This document shows positions 43,444-50,672 of a stretch of 64,000 nucleotides of DNA, one piece after another. The stretch's first letter is position 1, and every line of letters begins with the position of its first letter. The DNA comes from an uncultured Acetatifactor sp. (GTDB lineage Bacteria; Bacillota; Clostridia; Lachnospirales; Lachnospiraceae), in assembly GCA_934402375.1 (NCBI GenBank), contig CAKRUB010000006.1, forward strand, positions 1-64,000. The letters run 5' to 3'. A model generated the notes under the pieces. The model made no database searches. It was not told the DNA's origin and saw only the letters and a list, made by a program, of their open reading frames with translations. Made by a program: the position numbers and the translations under genes.

Positions 43444-43475
43444 GGGGAGGGGTTGCGGAACGGCAATCCCTCCCC
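43444..43475 (+). terminator. Hairpin after feoB
   Basis: GGGGAGGGGTTGC (43444-43456) pairs with GCAATCCCTCCCC (43463-43475), one wobble. The following tract (ATGTCTTT) is only weakly T-rich, so partial read-through to the next small gene is likely. Confidence 0.7.
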
Positions 43476-43510
43476 ATGTCTTTAGAGTAATTAGATGGGA
43501 GGCATCCGAT

Positions 43511-43645
43511 ATGGGAACATTTGTAGTAGGAGCGGTACTGGTACTTGTTGTGGCGGCGATTGTACGCAGCCTGATAAAGGATAAGAAGAGCGGAAAGTCT
43601 ACCTGTGGCGGCGACTGTTCTCATTGCAGGGGCTGCTCCCACTAA
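43511..43645 (+). CDS. FeoB-associated Cys-rich membrane peptide
   Basis: A 44-residue peptide: a single membrane segment (FVVGAVLVLVVAAIVRSLI) followed by a basic stretch (KDKKSGKS) and a Cys-rich tail CGGDCSHCRGCSH. This matches the FeoB-associated Cys-rich membrane protein family that accompanies FeoB in Firmicutes and may bind iron or link to other partners. GGGAGG lies 10 bases before the ATG. It is 78 bp after feoB. Confidence 0.9.
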   Translation: MGTFVVGAVLVLVVAAIVRSLIKDKKSGKSTCGGDCSHCRGCSH

Positions 43646-43658
43646 CAGGGCAGCGGTC

Positions 43659-43865
43659 AGGCGATTGAGAAATTCGTTTTTTTGCCAGTGACGTTGTACA
43701 AGATGCACAGACCACCGCAGGCACGCTTGCGCTACCCTCCGCACGCAGCGGTGCGTAAGTCTCCAAAATATGGAGACTAAGCACCGGCGGCTCCAGAGTG
43801 CGCTGCTTGCGGTCAGGTGAATCTTGTGCAACTGTTTACGGAAGGCTGTAAGTTTCGTATTGCCT
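43659..43865. repeat. Long imperfect inverted repeat, family member 2
   Basis: The inner ~150 bp (from AGTGACGTTG to GTGCAACTG) closely follow the element at 9062-9268, including CAGACCACCGCAGGCACGCT and CGGCGGCTCCAGAGTGC. The central hairpin differs in sequence (GTCTCCA/TGGAGAC) but keeps its pairing, a compensatory pattern. Outer arms (AGGCGATTGAGAAATTCG / AAGTTTCGTATTGCCT) are more diverged. Confidence 0.8.
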
Positions 43866-43894
43866 GTTTTCGGATAAAGAAAAGGAGATAACGA

Positions 43895-44362
43895 ATGGGT
43901 GGAGTACAGACCGCTAACGGTTCGGGGAATATGAGGAGCTATCAGAGGACACAGATGCAGAGAGAGCTTATCATCCAGAAGCTCCGCGAACAGGGCTGCC
44001 GCATCACGAAGCAGCGCCTTATGCTGCTGGACATTATTCTGGAGGAGGACTGCTCCTGCTGCAAGGAGATCTTCTATAAGGCATCAAAGCAGGATAAGCA
44101 GATCGGTACGGCGACTGTTTACCGCATGATCAACACATTGGAGGAGATCGGGGCGATCAGCAGAAAGAATATGTATAAGATTGCCTGCGGAAATAATTGC
44201 CAGGTGGAGAACGCCTGCATGATAGAGTTTGACGACGACAGTGTTGTAGAGCTTTCTGCCCGGAGCTGGCACGAGATCATCGAGAAGGGGCTTGAGGCGT
44301 GCGGTTTCCTAGGCAACCGGAACCTGCGGAGCGTGGTTGCCAAGACCTGTGACTGTGAATGA
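43895..44362 (+). CDS. Atypical Fur-family protein
   Basis: A 155-residue protein with a Fur winged helix (CRITKQRLMLLDIILE; then GTATVYRMINTLEEIGAI) at residues 30-95. The metal-site signatures of Fur (an H-H-x-H cluster and paired CxxC motifs) are missing; instead there are Cys residues at 53, 55, 56, 98, 102, 108, 136, 152 and 154. It may bind metal through cysteines, bind an Fe-S cluster or use no metal. AAGGAGATAACG precedes the start. Lying right after the Fur-boxed feo genes, it may regulate iron uptake, but a separate canonical Fur could also act on the box. Confidence 0.8.
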   Translation: MGGVQTANGSGNMRSYQRTQMQRELIIQKLREQGCRITKQRLMLLDIILEEDCSCCKEIFYKASKQDKQIGTATVYRMINTLEEIGAISRKNMYKIACGNNCQVENACMIEFDDDSVVELSARSWHEIIEKGLEACGFLGNRNLRSVVAKTCDCE

Positions 44363-44374
44363 CGCAAATAACTG

Positions 44375-44403
44375 TTGATTTTTAGGGGCATATCCCTTAT
44401 AAT
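44375..44403 (+). promoter_or_regulatory. Promoter of the MATE gene
   Basis: TTGATT (44375-44380), 17-bp spacer, TATAAT (44398-44403), about 110 bp before the start codon. Confidence 0.75.
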
Positions 44404-44452
44404 GACGACATAAAACCCAATGGGTGTGGATTTTTCAAGATTAAAATCTTTT

Positions 44453-44489
44453 TTCGCCACATAGCTGAACGGCTGTGTGGCGAATTTTT
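44453..44489 (+). terminator. Terminator-like hairpin in the MATE leader
   Basis: TTCGCCACATAGC (44453-44465) pairs with GCTGTGTGGCGAA (44472-44484), one wobble, then TTTTT. It lies between the promoter and the ribosome site, so it is either an attenuator of the MATE gene or the terminator of the Fur-like gene. Two smaller hairpins (ACCCAATGGGT and AAGATTAAAATCTT) precede it. Confidence 0.7.
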
Positions 44490-44511
44490 GTGTCTGCAGG
44501 AGGAAAAACTT

Positions 44512-45843
44512 ATGAATCAGACCTTTATGAAAGAGAAGAAGATATTTCCGCTAGTGCTGTCCATGGTGCTGCCGATGATGCTTTCGATGGCATTCAATTC
44601 CCTTTACAATATTGTTGACAGCTATTTTGTCGCAAAGCTCTCTGAGGACGCCATGACGGCGCTGTCGCTCGTGTACCCTGCGCAAAACCTGATGACTGCC
44701 GTGGCGGTCGGCTTCGGCGTGGGAGTGAACGCCATGATCGCGTTTTATCTTGGGGCGGAGAAGAAGGAGAAGGCGGATGAAGCCGCAACGCAGGGAATTC
44801 TGTTCAGCGTGCTGCACGGAATCCTGCTGATGGTGCTCTGTTTTATCGGTATGCGGGCATTCCTGGGGGCATTTACCTCGAAGGACACGGTTGTCCGGCT
44901 GGGGCTGGATTATTCCTATATTGTCTTTCTCTTTGCCATAGCGGTCAATGTCGGGATTACCTATGAGAAGATATTCCAGGCAGTCGGAAGAATGAAGGAG
45001 ACGATGTTCTGCATGGTGATGGGCTTTGTGGCGAATATTGTGCTGGATCCGCTTTTGATCTTCGGCATCGGATTTTTCCCGAGAATGGGAATCAGGGGAG
45101 CAGCGCTTGCGACGGGAATCGGGCAGGTGCTGACACTGGCTGCGTATCTTGGGTTTGCAAAGGTGAAACCACTGCCCGTCAACATCCGGCGGGAAAAGCT
45201 TAAGCCGGGCAGGGAGGTCTGCGGGCGCATGTATGGGATCGGCATTCCCGCAACGCTCAACATGGCGCTGCCCTCCGTGCTGATCTCCGCGCTGAACGGG
45301 ATTCTTGCGGCATATTCCGAGACCTATGTGCTTGTACTCGGAGCCTACTATAAGCTCCAGACCTTTATCTATCTGCCGGCGAACGGTATCATTCAGGGAA
45401 TCCGTCCACTGGTCGGTTATAATTACGGTGCAGGGGAAAACAGGCGTGTGGAAAAGATCAGCAGACTGTCTCTCGGCATGATCATGCTGATCATGGCGCT
45501 CGGAACGGCGGCATGCTACCTCCTGCCGGAGCAGCTGATCGGACTCTTTACGGAGAATGCGGATACAATACTGATCGGCAGAACGGCTCTCCGCATCATC
45601 AGCCTTGGCTTTGTCGTATCGTCGGTATCTGTGAATTGCTCTGGGGCGCTGGAGGCGCTTGGCGAGGGGCTGGCATCGCTTACGATCTCGCTGCTCCGGT
45701 ACATTGTTGTCATCATACCGGCGGCATATCTTCTGAGCCGGCGTCTGGAGGCGTCGGGTGTGTGGTGGGCGTTTGTCTTGACCGAGGCCGTGGCGGCATG
45801 CGTGGCTGCCTGTGTATTCCGCAGGATATGGAGAAGGAAGTGA
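44512..45843 (+). CDS. MATE-family multidrug/metabolite efflux pump
   Basis: A 443-residue, twelve-helix Na+- or H+-coupled exporter. The N-terminus FPLVLSMVLPMMLSMAFNSL and LYNIVDSYFVAKL motif are characteristic, and the second bundle begins near residue 240 with GIPATLNMALPSVLIS. AGGAGG precedes the ATG at 44512; an upstream in-frame ATG at 44488 lies inside the leader hairpin region and is unlikely. The leader (44404-44511) carries a terminator-like hairpin, hinting at ligand-controlled attenuation. The substrate is unknown. Confidence 0.92.
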   Translation: MNQTFMKEKKIFPLVLSMVLPMMLSMAFNSLYNIVDSYFVAKLSEDAMTALSLVYPAQNLMTAVAVGFGVGVNAMIAFYLGAEKKEKADEAATQGILFSVLHGILLMVLCFIGMRAFLGAFTSKDTVVRLGLDYSYIVFLFAIAVNVGITYEKIFQAVGRMKETMFCMVMGFVANIVLDPLLIFGIGFFPRMGIRGAALATGIGQVLTLAAYLGFAKVKPLPVNIRREKLKPGREVCGRMYGIGIPATLNMALPSVLISALNGILAAYSETYVLVLGAYYKLQTFIYLPANGIIQGIRPLVGYNYGAGENRRVEKISRLSLGMIMLIMALGTAACYLLPEQLIGLFTENADTILIGRTALRIISLGFVVSSVSVNCSGALEALGEGLASLTISLLRYIVVIIPAAYLLSRRLEASGVWWAFVLTEAVAACVAACVFRRIWRRK

Positions 45844-45880
45844 AAAAATTATACTGCATAGATTATTTTCTGAGGTTGTG

Positions 45881-45952
45881 GTATAATAATTCTGCGGACG
45901 CAGAATGAAAGACAGCAGAGCTGTCTTGCCGCCACTTCGTGGCGTATTATAC
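45881..45952. repeat. Cloverleaf-like inverted repeat with three internal hairpins
   Basis: GTATAATA (45881-45888) pairs with TATTATAC (45945-45952). Inside are ATTCTGC/GCAGAAT, GACAGC/GCTGTC and CGCCAC/GTGGCG hairpins, each perfect, spaced by 2-5 bases. It is not a tRNA (no T-arm consensus, no 3' CCA). The rest of the 240-bp gap before 46087 contains a second GTCCCTGCGGGAC hairpin and another GGTATAATA copy near 46010. Confidence 0.75.
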
Positions 45953-46086
45953 AAAGCCATGGCTCGAAAAGTAAATGTCCCTGCGGGACGCTTCCTTTTC
46001 TTCGCACATGGTATAATAACTTTGCTATATGTATATTTTATATGCAGTTGATTATCGGTTGCTGAAAAAGGCAGGGAGGTTATGCG

Positions 46087-47517
46087 ATGGCAGAAGGGAC
46101 AATGTTTTCAGGTGAATCGAAAAATGTTGAGTACAAGGTGTCTGTACCGGACAGAAGTGAAAATTATATGAAGACAATAGTAGCTTTTGCCAATACGCAG
46201 GGTGGAAAGCTGCTGATAGGAATTAAAGATAAGACGCACCAGGTTGTTGGCGTGGATAGCACGGAATTGTTTCAGATTATGGACAGTATTGCAAACGCTG
46301 TCTCTGATTCCTGTGAGCCGCAGATTGTTCCCGATATTGAGCCACAGACGATAGATGGAAAGAATATCATTGTAGTTACGGTAGAGGCGGGCAAAAACCG
46401 TCCCTATTATCTGAAGTCTAAAGGAAAAGAAAATGGCACCTACATTCGTGTGGCGGGAACATCCCGGCTGGCATTTCCAGAGAAGATCACAGAGTTAGAG
46501 ATGGAAGGCGCGCGCGTTTCATGGGATGAACTTACCTGTGTGGGTTATCCGGTCACGAAGGAAGCAACCGGGAGGCTCTGCAGAGATATTGCGATGTTCC
46601 GCAGGAAAGCAGGTATGACAGAACATGAAGTGAAAGAAGAACAGCTTATCAACTGGAAAATATTAAAGCAAAGCGAGGGGCGACTGCTGGCAACGAATGC
46701 CTATGCGCTGCTGACATCAGATTATTTTCCGTTTTCCAAGACACAGTGTGCAGTGTTCAAGGGAACGGACAGGACGGTATTTTTGGATAAAAGGGAATTT
46801 ACCGGTCCGATATATACACAGATCGAAGAGGCTGTAGATTTTGTGTTGCGCAATATCAGACTTGGGGCAACGATTGATGGACTGGTGCGGAAAGAGAGAT
46901 ATGAGCTTCCGCCGGAAGCCATCAGGGAAATGATTATTAATGCGCATTGCCATAGGAATCTGTTGGATGAGTCCTGTATACAGGTGGCAATTTATGATGA
47001 CCGGCTGGAGGTTACATCTCCCGGAGGACTATACAATGGTCTGACATACGAAGAGATCATGAACGGACATTCTAAAATCAGAAACAAGGGCATTGCAAAT
47101 ATATTTAACCAAATGGGTCTTGTGGAAGCATGGGGCAGTGGAATAAAGCGTATTTTTAGTGAGGCTGCCGAATATGGACTTTCACAGCCTAAGGTGCAGG
47201 AATTTGACGATATGTTCCGTGTGGAGTTATACCGTAAATCGTTTCTGGCGGCTCTGGACTATATCATCATCGGAGAAGCATCGGAGAACATCGGAGAAGC
47301 ATCGGAGAAGCATCGGAGCTGTGAATTGAATGATACGCAGGAAAGGATCATTGCATTGCTGGTGGAAAATAATCAGTATTCGGCGTCTAAGCTGGCGGAA
47401 AGGATCGGTGTGGCGAGCAGAAATATAGAAGCGAACATTAAGAAACTGAGGGAACAGGGGATTTTAGTGCGGCATGGATCGCCGAAAACCGGATATTGGG
47501 AAGTTGAAAAAAAATAA
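46087..47517 (+). CDS. Schlafen/AlbA-type ATP-binding protein with winged-helix tail
   Basis: A 476-residue protein of the 'divergent AAA/AlbA_2' family. Residues 10-130 are the AlbA_2 (Schlafen-like) nucleic-acid domain (ESKNVEYKVSV; IVAFANTQGGKLLIGIKD). Residues ~270-375 form a GHKL-type ATPase-like domain (IREMIINAHCHRN; VTSPGGLYNG; NIFNQMGLVEAWGSGI). The last ~65 residues are a winged helix (IIALLVENNQYSASKLAERI). An 11-bp tandem repeat at 47268-47321 lies exactly between the ATPase and winged helix and could switch the last domain off by frameshift. Proteins of this family act as regulators or in phage defence; this one is alone, with no defence partner. Confidence 0.87.
   Translation: MAEGTMFSGESKNVEYKVSVPDRSENYMKTIVAFANTQGGKLLIGIKDKTHQVVGVDSTELFQIMDSIANAVSDSCEPQIVPDIEPQTIDGKNIIVVTVEAGKNRPYYLKSKGKENGTYIRVAGTSRLAFPEKITELEMEGARVSWDELTCVGYPVTKEATGRLCRDIAMFRRKAGMTEHEVKEEQLINWKILKQSEGRLLATNAYALLTSDYFPFSKTQCAVFKGTDRTVFLDKREFTGPIYTQIEEAVDFVLRNIRLGATIDGLVRKERYELPPEAIREMIINAHCHRNLLDESCIQVAIYDDRLEVTSPGGLYNGLTYEEIMNGHSKIRNKGIANIFNQMGLVEAWGSGIKRIFSEAAEYGLSQPKVQEFDDMFRVELYRKSFLAALDYIIIGEASENIGEASEKHRSCELNDTQERIIALLVENNQYSASKLAERIGVASRNIEANIKKLREQGILVRHGSPKTGYWEVEKK
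47268..47321 (+). repeat. 11-bp tandem repeat inside the ATP-binding protein gene
   Basis: Five units of CATCGGAGAAG (11, 10, 11, 11 and a final degenerate CATCGGAGCTG). The unit is not a multiple of three, and TGA codons stand in both other frames directly after it (47322-47324 and 47327-47329). Confidence 0.9.
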
Positions 47518-47626
47518 TATGGTGAACCCCGCCATGACTCATTGAGAGAGTTTTATTGGACTTTAAATTTTATATAATATGCCTGTAAAGATCATTTGAC
47601 CATCGATTTGATACGGAGGAGAGACA

Positions 47627-48013
47627 ATGAGAAAAAATGCAGGCAGTCTTGGGTTCTGGGCTGCAACAATACTGTTGGTGTTGGTTGCAGCCTTTTTCGT
47701 TACAGCGACGGTGAGGAGCAGGACAGCGCTCGACCGGGCAGAACTGGAGGGATATTACCGGGAAAAGGAGGAACAGCTTGTCCGGGAGGCGAGGAAGTAC
47801 CTGAATGCACAGGGATATCAGGACAGCGGGGTCATGCTGACGCGTGTGGTCGGGGCAGATGGAAGCCGTGTGTACACCGTGACACTTCATCACAGTGATT
47901 TTGACAGGCTGGAGGAAGAGGAAAGAGAAGCGCTGGTCAGGGAACTGTCGGGGCTTGAATTTGCCGATGAGAATGCTGTTTTCTGCCATAAATTTTTAGA
48001 CAATGAGCAGTAA
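47627..48013 (+). CDS. Small membrane-anchored protein of unknown function
   Basis: A 128-residue protein not recognised as a known family. Residues 9-29 are a single membrane segment (FWAATILLVLVAAFFVTA) with a basic N-terminus, so it is a signal-anchored protein with its ~95-residue soluble part outside. The soluble part is charged and predicted helical at first (RAELEGYYREKEEQLVREAR), then contains a Val/Thr strand and ends in Glu-rich helices. It resembles small stage-specific or envelope proteins of clostridia but nothing definite. GGAGGAGAG precedes the ATG. Confidence 0.7.
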   Translation: MRKNAGSLGFWAATILLVLVAAFFVTATVRSRTALDRAELEGYYREKEEQLVREARKYLNAQGYQDSGVMLTRVVGADGSRVYTVTLHHSDFDRLEEEEREALVRELSGLEFADENAVFCHKFLDNEQ

Positions 48014-48027
48014 CCCAGAGAAAAGAT

Positions 48028-48056
48028 ATGACTTTTCGGAAAATGTGGGGTATACT
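48028..48056 (+). promoter_or_regulatory. Promoter before the DUF1653 gene
   Basis: ATGACT (48028-48033), 17-bp spacer, TATACT (48051-48056). Confidence 0.5.
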
Positions 48057-48108
48057 TTCTATAAGAGTTTTTCAGAGAGAGATTCTCAGAGAGAAAGGAG
48101 CCCCGGAC

Positions 48109-48705
48109 ATGACATTTATTCCGAAACCACATGAAATTTACAAGCATTTTAAGGGAGGCCTTTATCAGATTACTGCGATAGCGGAGCACACAGAGACTGG
48201 AGAGCAGCTTGTCATTTATCAGGCGCTGTATGGAGATTTTAAGACTTATGCGAGACCGCTCTCCATGTTTGTCAGCAGGGTTGACAGGGAAAAATACCCG
48301 GAGGCGGCGCAGGAGTTTCGATTTGAGCTGCAGGGACCGGAAGCAGACAGGCAGAGGAGGGAGTCGGAGGGCGTTGACGGAAACAGCATGAGCAGGACGG
48401 AGGAGAAGCAGCCTGCCTCACAGCTAACTTTGCAGTCGGATATCCAGCCTGCCCCGCAGCCGGAGGAACCGGACGGCGAGGCCGCTCTTGATCCGCTCGT
48501 GCTGGAGTTTCTGGATGCGGACAGTTACGAGCAGCGTTTGAATATCCTTGCCGGACTGCATCACCGGATCACGGATGAAATGATCACGACCATGGCGATT
48601 GCATCCGATGTGGAAATCGAGGACGGCGATACGGAGGAGCGGTATGAAGCGCTGAAGAATTGTCTTCTGACTCTGGAAAAGTATGAGTGCAACCGACTCA
48701 GGTAA
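48109..48705 (+). CDS. DUF1653 domain protein
   Basis: A 198-residue cytoplasmic protein. The first ~70 residues are a DUF1653 domain (HFKGGLYQITAIAEHTETGE and PLSMFVSRVD), a small beta fold with unknown role, often found next to nucleotide or phosphatase genes. A Gln/Glu/Pro-rich linker and a helical C-terminal ~70 residues (LEFLDADSYEQRLNIL) follow. AAAGGAG 8 bases upstream fixes the start at 48109. It precedes the 5'-nucleotidase gene by 34 bp, probably co-transcribed. Confidence 0.82.
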   Translation: MTFIPKPHEIYKHFKGGLYQITAIAEHTETGEQLVIYQALYGDFKTYARPLSMFVSRVDREKYPEAAQEFRFELQGPEADRQRRESEGVDGNSMSRTEEKQPASQLTLQSDIQPAPQPEEPDGEAALDPLVLEFLDADSYEQRLNILAGLHHRITDEMITTMAIASDVEIEDGDTEERYEALKNCLLTLEKYECNRLR

Positions 48706-48739
48706 TGAAAAGGGCTCTCTGTGATGGAGGGTGAAACAT

Positions 48740-49726
48740 ATGACGGTGAAACGGACGGACAAAGCTGCCGGAACAGGCAGAGAAGAGAAGAAAATGGTGA
48801 TTGGAGTTTCCTCGAGAGCCTTGTTTGATCTGACTGTGGAGAATGAGATTTTCGAGAAGCAGGGGCTGGAGGCATATTGCAGGTATCAGGTCGAGCACGA
48901 GAAGGAGGTGCTGAAGCCCGGGCCGGGGTTTCGGCTGATACGGTCGCTGTTAAGACTGAATGACTGCGTGGAAGGGCGGGAGTTGATTGAAGTGATTATC
49001 ATGTCCCATAACAGTCCGGACACATCGCTCAGGGTATTTCACTCGATCACTCATTACGGTCTGCCGATCACGCGCTCCGTGCTGGTCAGCGGCGCATCGC
49101 TCGCCCCCTATCTTTCCGCTTTCGGAACAGACCTGTTTCTGTCAGCCTGTGAGGAGGATGTACAGTGTGCGATTGACAATGGTATTGCCGCGGGGATTAT
49201 CTGTACGGAAGGCGTGCAGGAAAGCAACGGATATGGGCACGGGGAAGGCAGGACGACAGAGGTAATTCCAATGCCGGTCAAGGCAGGACAGATACGGATC
49301 GCATTCGATGGAGATGCCGTGCTCTTTGCCGATGCCTCAGAGGCAATTTTCCAGCGGGAAGGGCTGGAGGCATTTGAGGAAAATGAGAGAGTACACGCGA
49401 TGGAACCGCTTGAGGAGGGTCCCTTTGCAAAATTCCTGAAAAAGCTTTCCGCTCTGCAGCGGGAGCTCGGAAGGGAGAACTGTCCGATCAGGACGGCGCT
49501 TGTCACTTCGCGCAGCGCACCCGCACATGAGAGGGTGATCCGCACGCTGCGGGCATGGAACGTGTGGGTTGATGAAGCTTTCTTTCTGGGCGGTATGGAG
49601 AAGAAGGAGTTTTTGAGGGCATTCGGCGCCCAGATTTTCTTTGACGATCAGTCGGTACATACGAAAAATGCGTCGCTGGCTGTCCCAGCGGCAAGAGTGC
49701 CTTATCGGCGCATCTCAGCGCTTTAG
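48740..49726 (+). CDS. Cytosolic 5'-nucleotidase (NT5C1/AMP-specific family)
   Basis: A 328-residue enzyme matching the family of cytosolic 5'-nucleotidase 1A-like proteins, which dephosphorylate AMP or deoxynucleotide monophosphates. Motifs are VIGVSSRALFDLT near the N-terminus, IIMSHNSPDTSLR, RIAFDGDAVLFAD (the HAD Asp-x-Asp pair) and IFFDDQSVH. The start at 48740 has GGAGGG 9-14 bases upstream; GTG at 48731 is a weaker option. Its last four codons overlap the 3' end of the convergent AraC gene. Confidence 0.87.
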   Translation: MTVKRTDKAAGTGREEKKMVIGVSSRALFDLTVENEIFEKQGLEAYCRYQVEHEKEVLKPGPGFRLIRSLLRLNDCVEGRELIEVIIMSHNSPDTSLRVFHSITHYGLPITRSVLVSGASLAPYLSAFGTDLFLSACEEDVQCAIDNGIAAGIICTEGVQESNGYGHGEGRTTEVIPMPVKAGQIRIAFDGDAVLFADASEAIFQREGLEAFEENERVHAMEPLEEGPFAKFLKKLSALQRELGRENCPIRTALVTSRSAPAHERVIRTLRAWNVWVDEAFFLGGMEKKEFLRAFGAQIFFDDQSVHTKNASLAVPAARVPYRRISAL

Positions 49727-50548
49727 GCGCCTGTATTGGGTGGGAGAGAGTCCGACGGCTCTGCGGAAGACCTTACAGAAGTAGTTTCCTCCGGCAAAGC
49801 CGTTCCTGCGGGCAACTGTCTCGAGATCGGCTTCGGAGTTCAGAAGGTCATTCATGGCGGCCTCCAGACGCAGCTTTGTCAGGTAGCGTATGGGACTGAC
49901 TCCCATGCAGGCGGAAAACTGCCTTGTCAGGTGGGCGGTGGAGACATGCAGGCGCTGGGCGAGCTCTTCCACACCGGAGAGCACCGCATATTCCGACTGC
50001 ATCAGCTCGGAAGCGTGTTTGACGAGCGAAGGGACGGTTTTCCCCTTCGGCTGTTCGATTTCGCGCAGCAGAGCGCATAGAAACCGATAGAGAAATTCGC
50101 CGCCCTCATATTTCGCCAGATGTCCGCCGGAGGTAAGGCGGTTCTGGAGATTCAGGAGCATATGGATCGGTGAGCTTTCCGGCGAAAGATGCAGAATGCC
50201 GCCGGTGAGGGCAGTAATCCGCTGGACAAGAGGCTGTGCCGCCGCTCCGTCAAAGTGTAGGTACAGGAATTCCCAGGGAAACTCGCCGAGAAAATATCTG
50301 CTGTCGCCCGGGACAGGCACGAGAAAGCCGCTTCCGGGAGGGAGTGCCGTAGTGGCATCGTCCTTCTGAAAATAGCCCTCTCCACCCAGTGTGTACTGGA
50401 AGAGGTAGCCTTTGAAATCCGGGCGGTCAGCATTGTTAAAATCATATTTTTCCTGCTGGCGGAGTTCGATTCCGCCGTCGTAGAGCAGGAGGGGAGAATC
50501 CTGCTCATCTATATTCAGTACTCCAAAGCAGCTTCTGTTTCTATGCAT
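49715..50548 (-). CDS. AraC-family regulator of the alpha-galactosidase gene
   Basis: A 277-residue regulator with an N-terminal cupin domain (DFKGYLFQYTLGGEGYF; GSGFLVPVPGDSRYFL) and a C-terminal pair of helix-turn-helices (VEELAQRLHVSTAHLTRQF; LETVARRNGFAGGNYFCKVF) ending SPTQYRRLKR. AAAGGG precedes the start. It is divergent from the GH27 gene across 125 bp and probably activates it when galactosides are present. Its 3' end overlaps the 5'-nucleotidase gene by 12 bp. Confidence 0.9.
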   Translation of the reverse strand: MHRNRSCFGVLNIDEQDSPLLLYDGGIELRQQEKYDFNNADRPDFKGYLFQYTLGGEGYFQKDDATTALPPGSGFLVPVPGDSRYFLGEFPWEFLYLHFDGAAAQPLVQRITALTGGILHLSPESSPIHMLLNLQNRLTSGGHLAKYEGGEFLYRFLCALLREIEQPKGKTVPSLVKHASELMQSEYAVLSGVEELAQRLHVSTAHLTRQFSACMGVSPIRYLTKLRLEAAMNDLLNSEADLETVARRNGFAGGNYFCKVFRRAVGLSPTQYRRLKR

Positions 50549-50581
50549 CAGAAAATTACCCTTTCAGTCAGCTTTTTATCC

Positions 50582-50610
50582 TTGTGAAATACGATATGCA
50601 TTATTATAAT
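50582..50610 (+). promoter_or_regulatory. Promoter of the alpha-galactosidase gene
   Basis: TTGTGA (50582-50587), 17-bp spacer, TATAAT (50605-50610). Confidence 0.7.
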
Positions 50611-50672
50611 TGAAATTACAGAGGAAGACAAGAGTGTCAGAAAAATACTAATTAAAATAAGAGGAGGAAAAC

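Noticed and set aside
45881..45952. Possible tRNA gene (cloverleaf)
   Set aside because: Arm lengths and loops do not fit: no 7-bp acceptor plus T-loop consensus, no D-loop GG, and the outer stem is made of promoter-like GTATAATA sequence.
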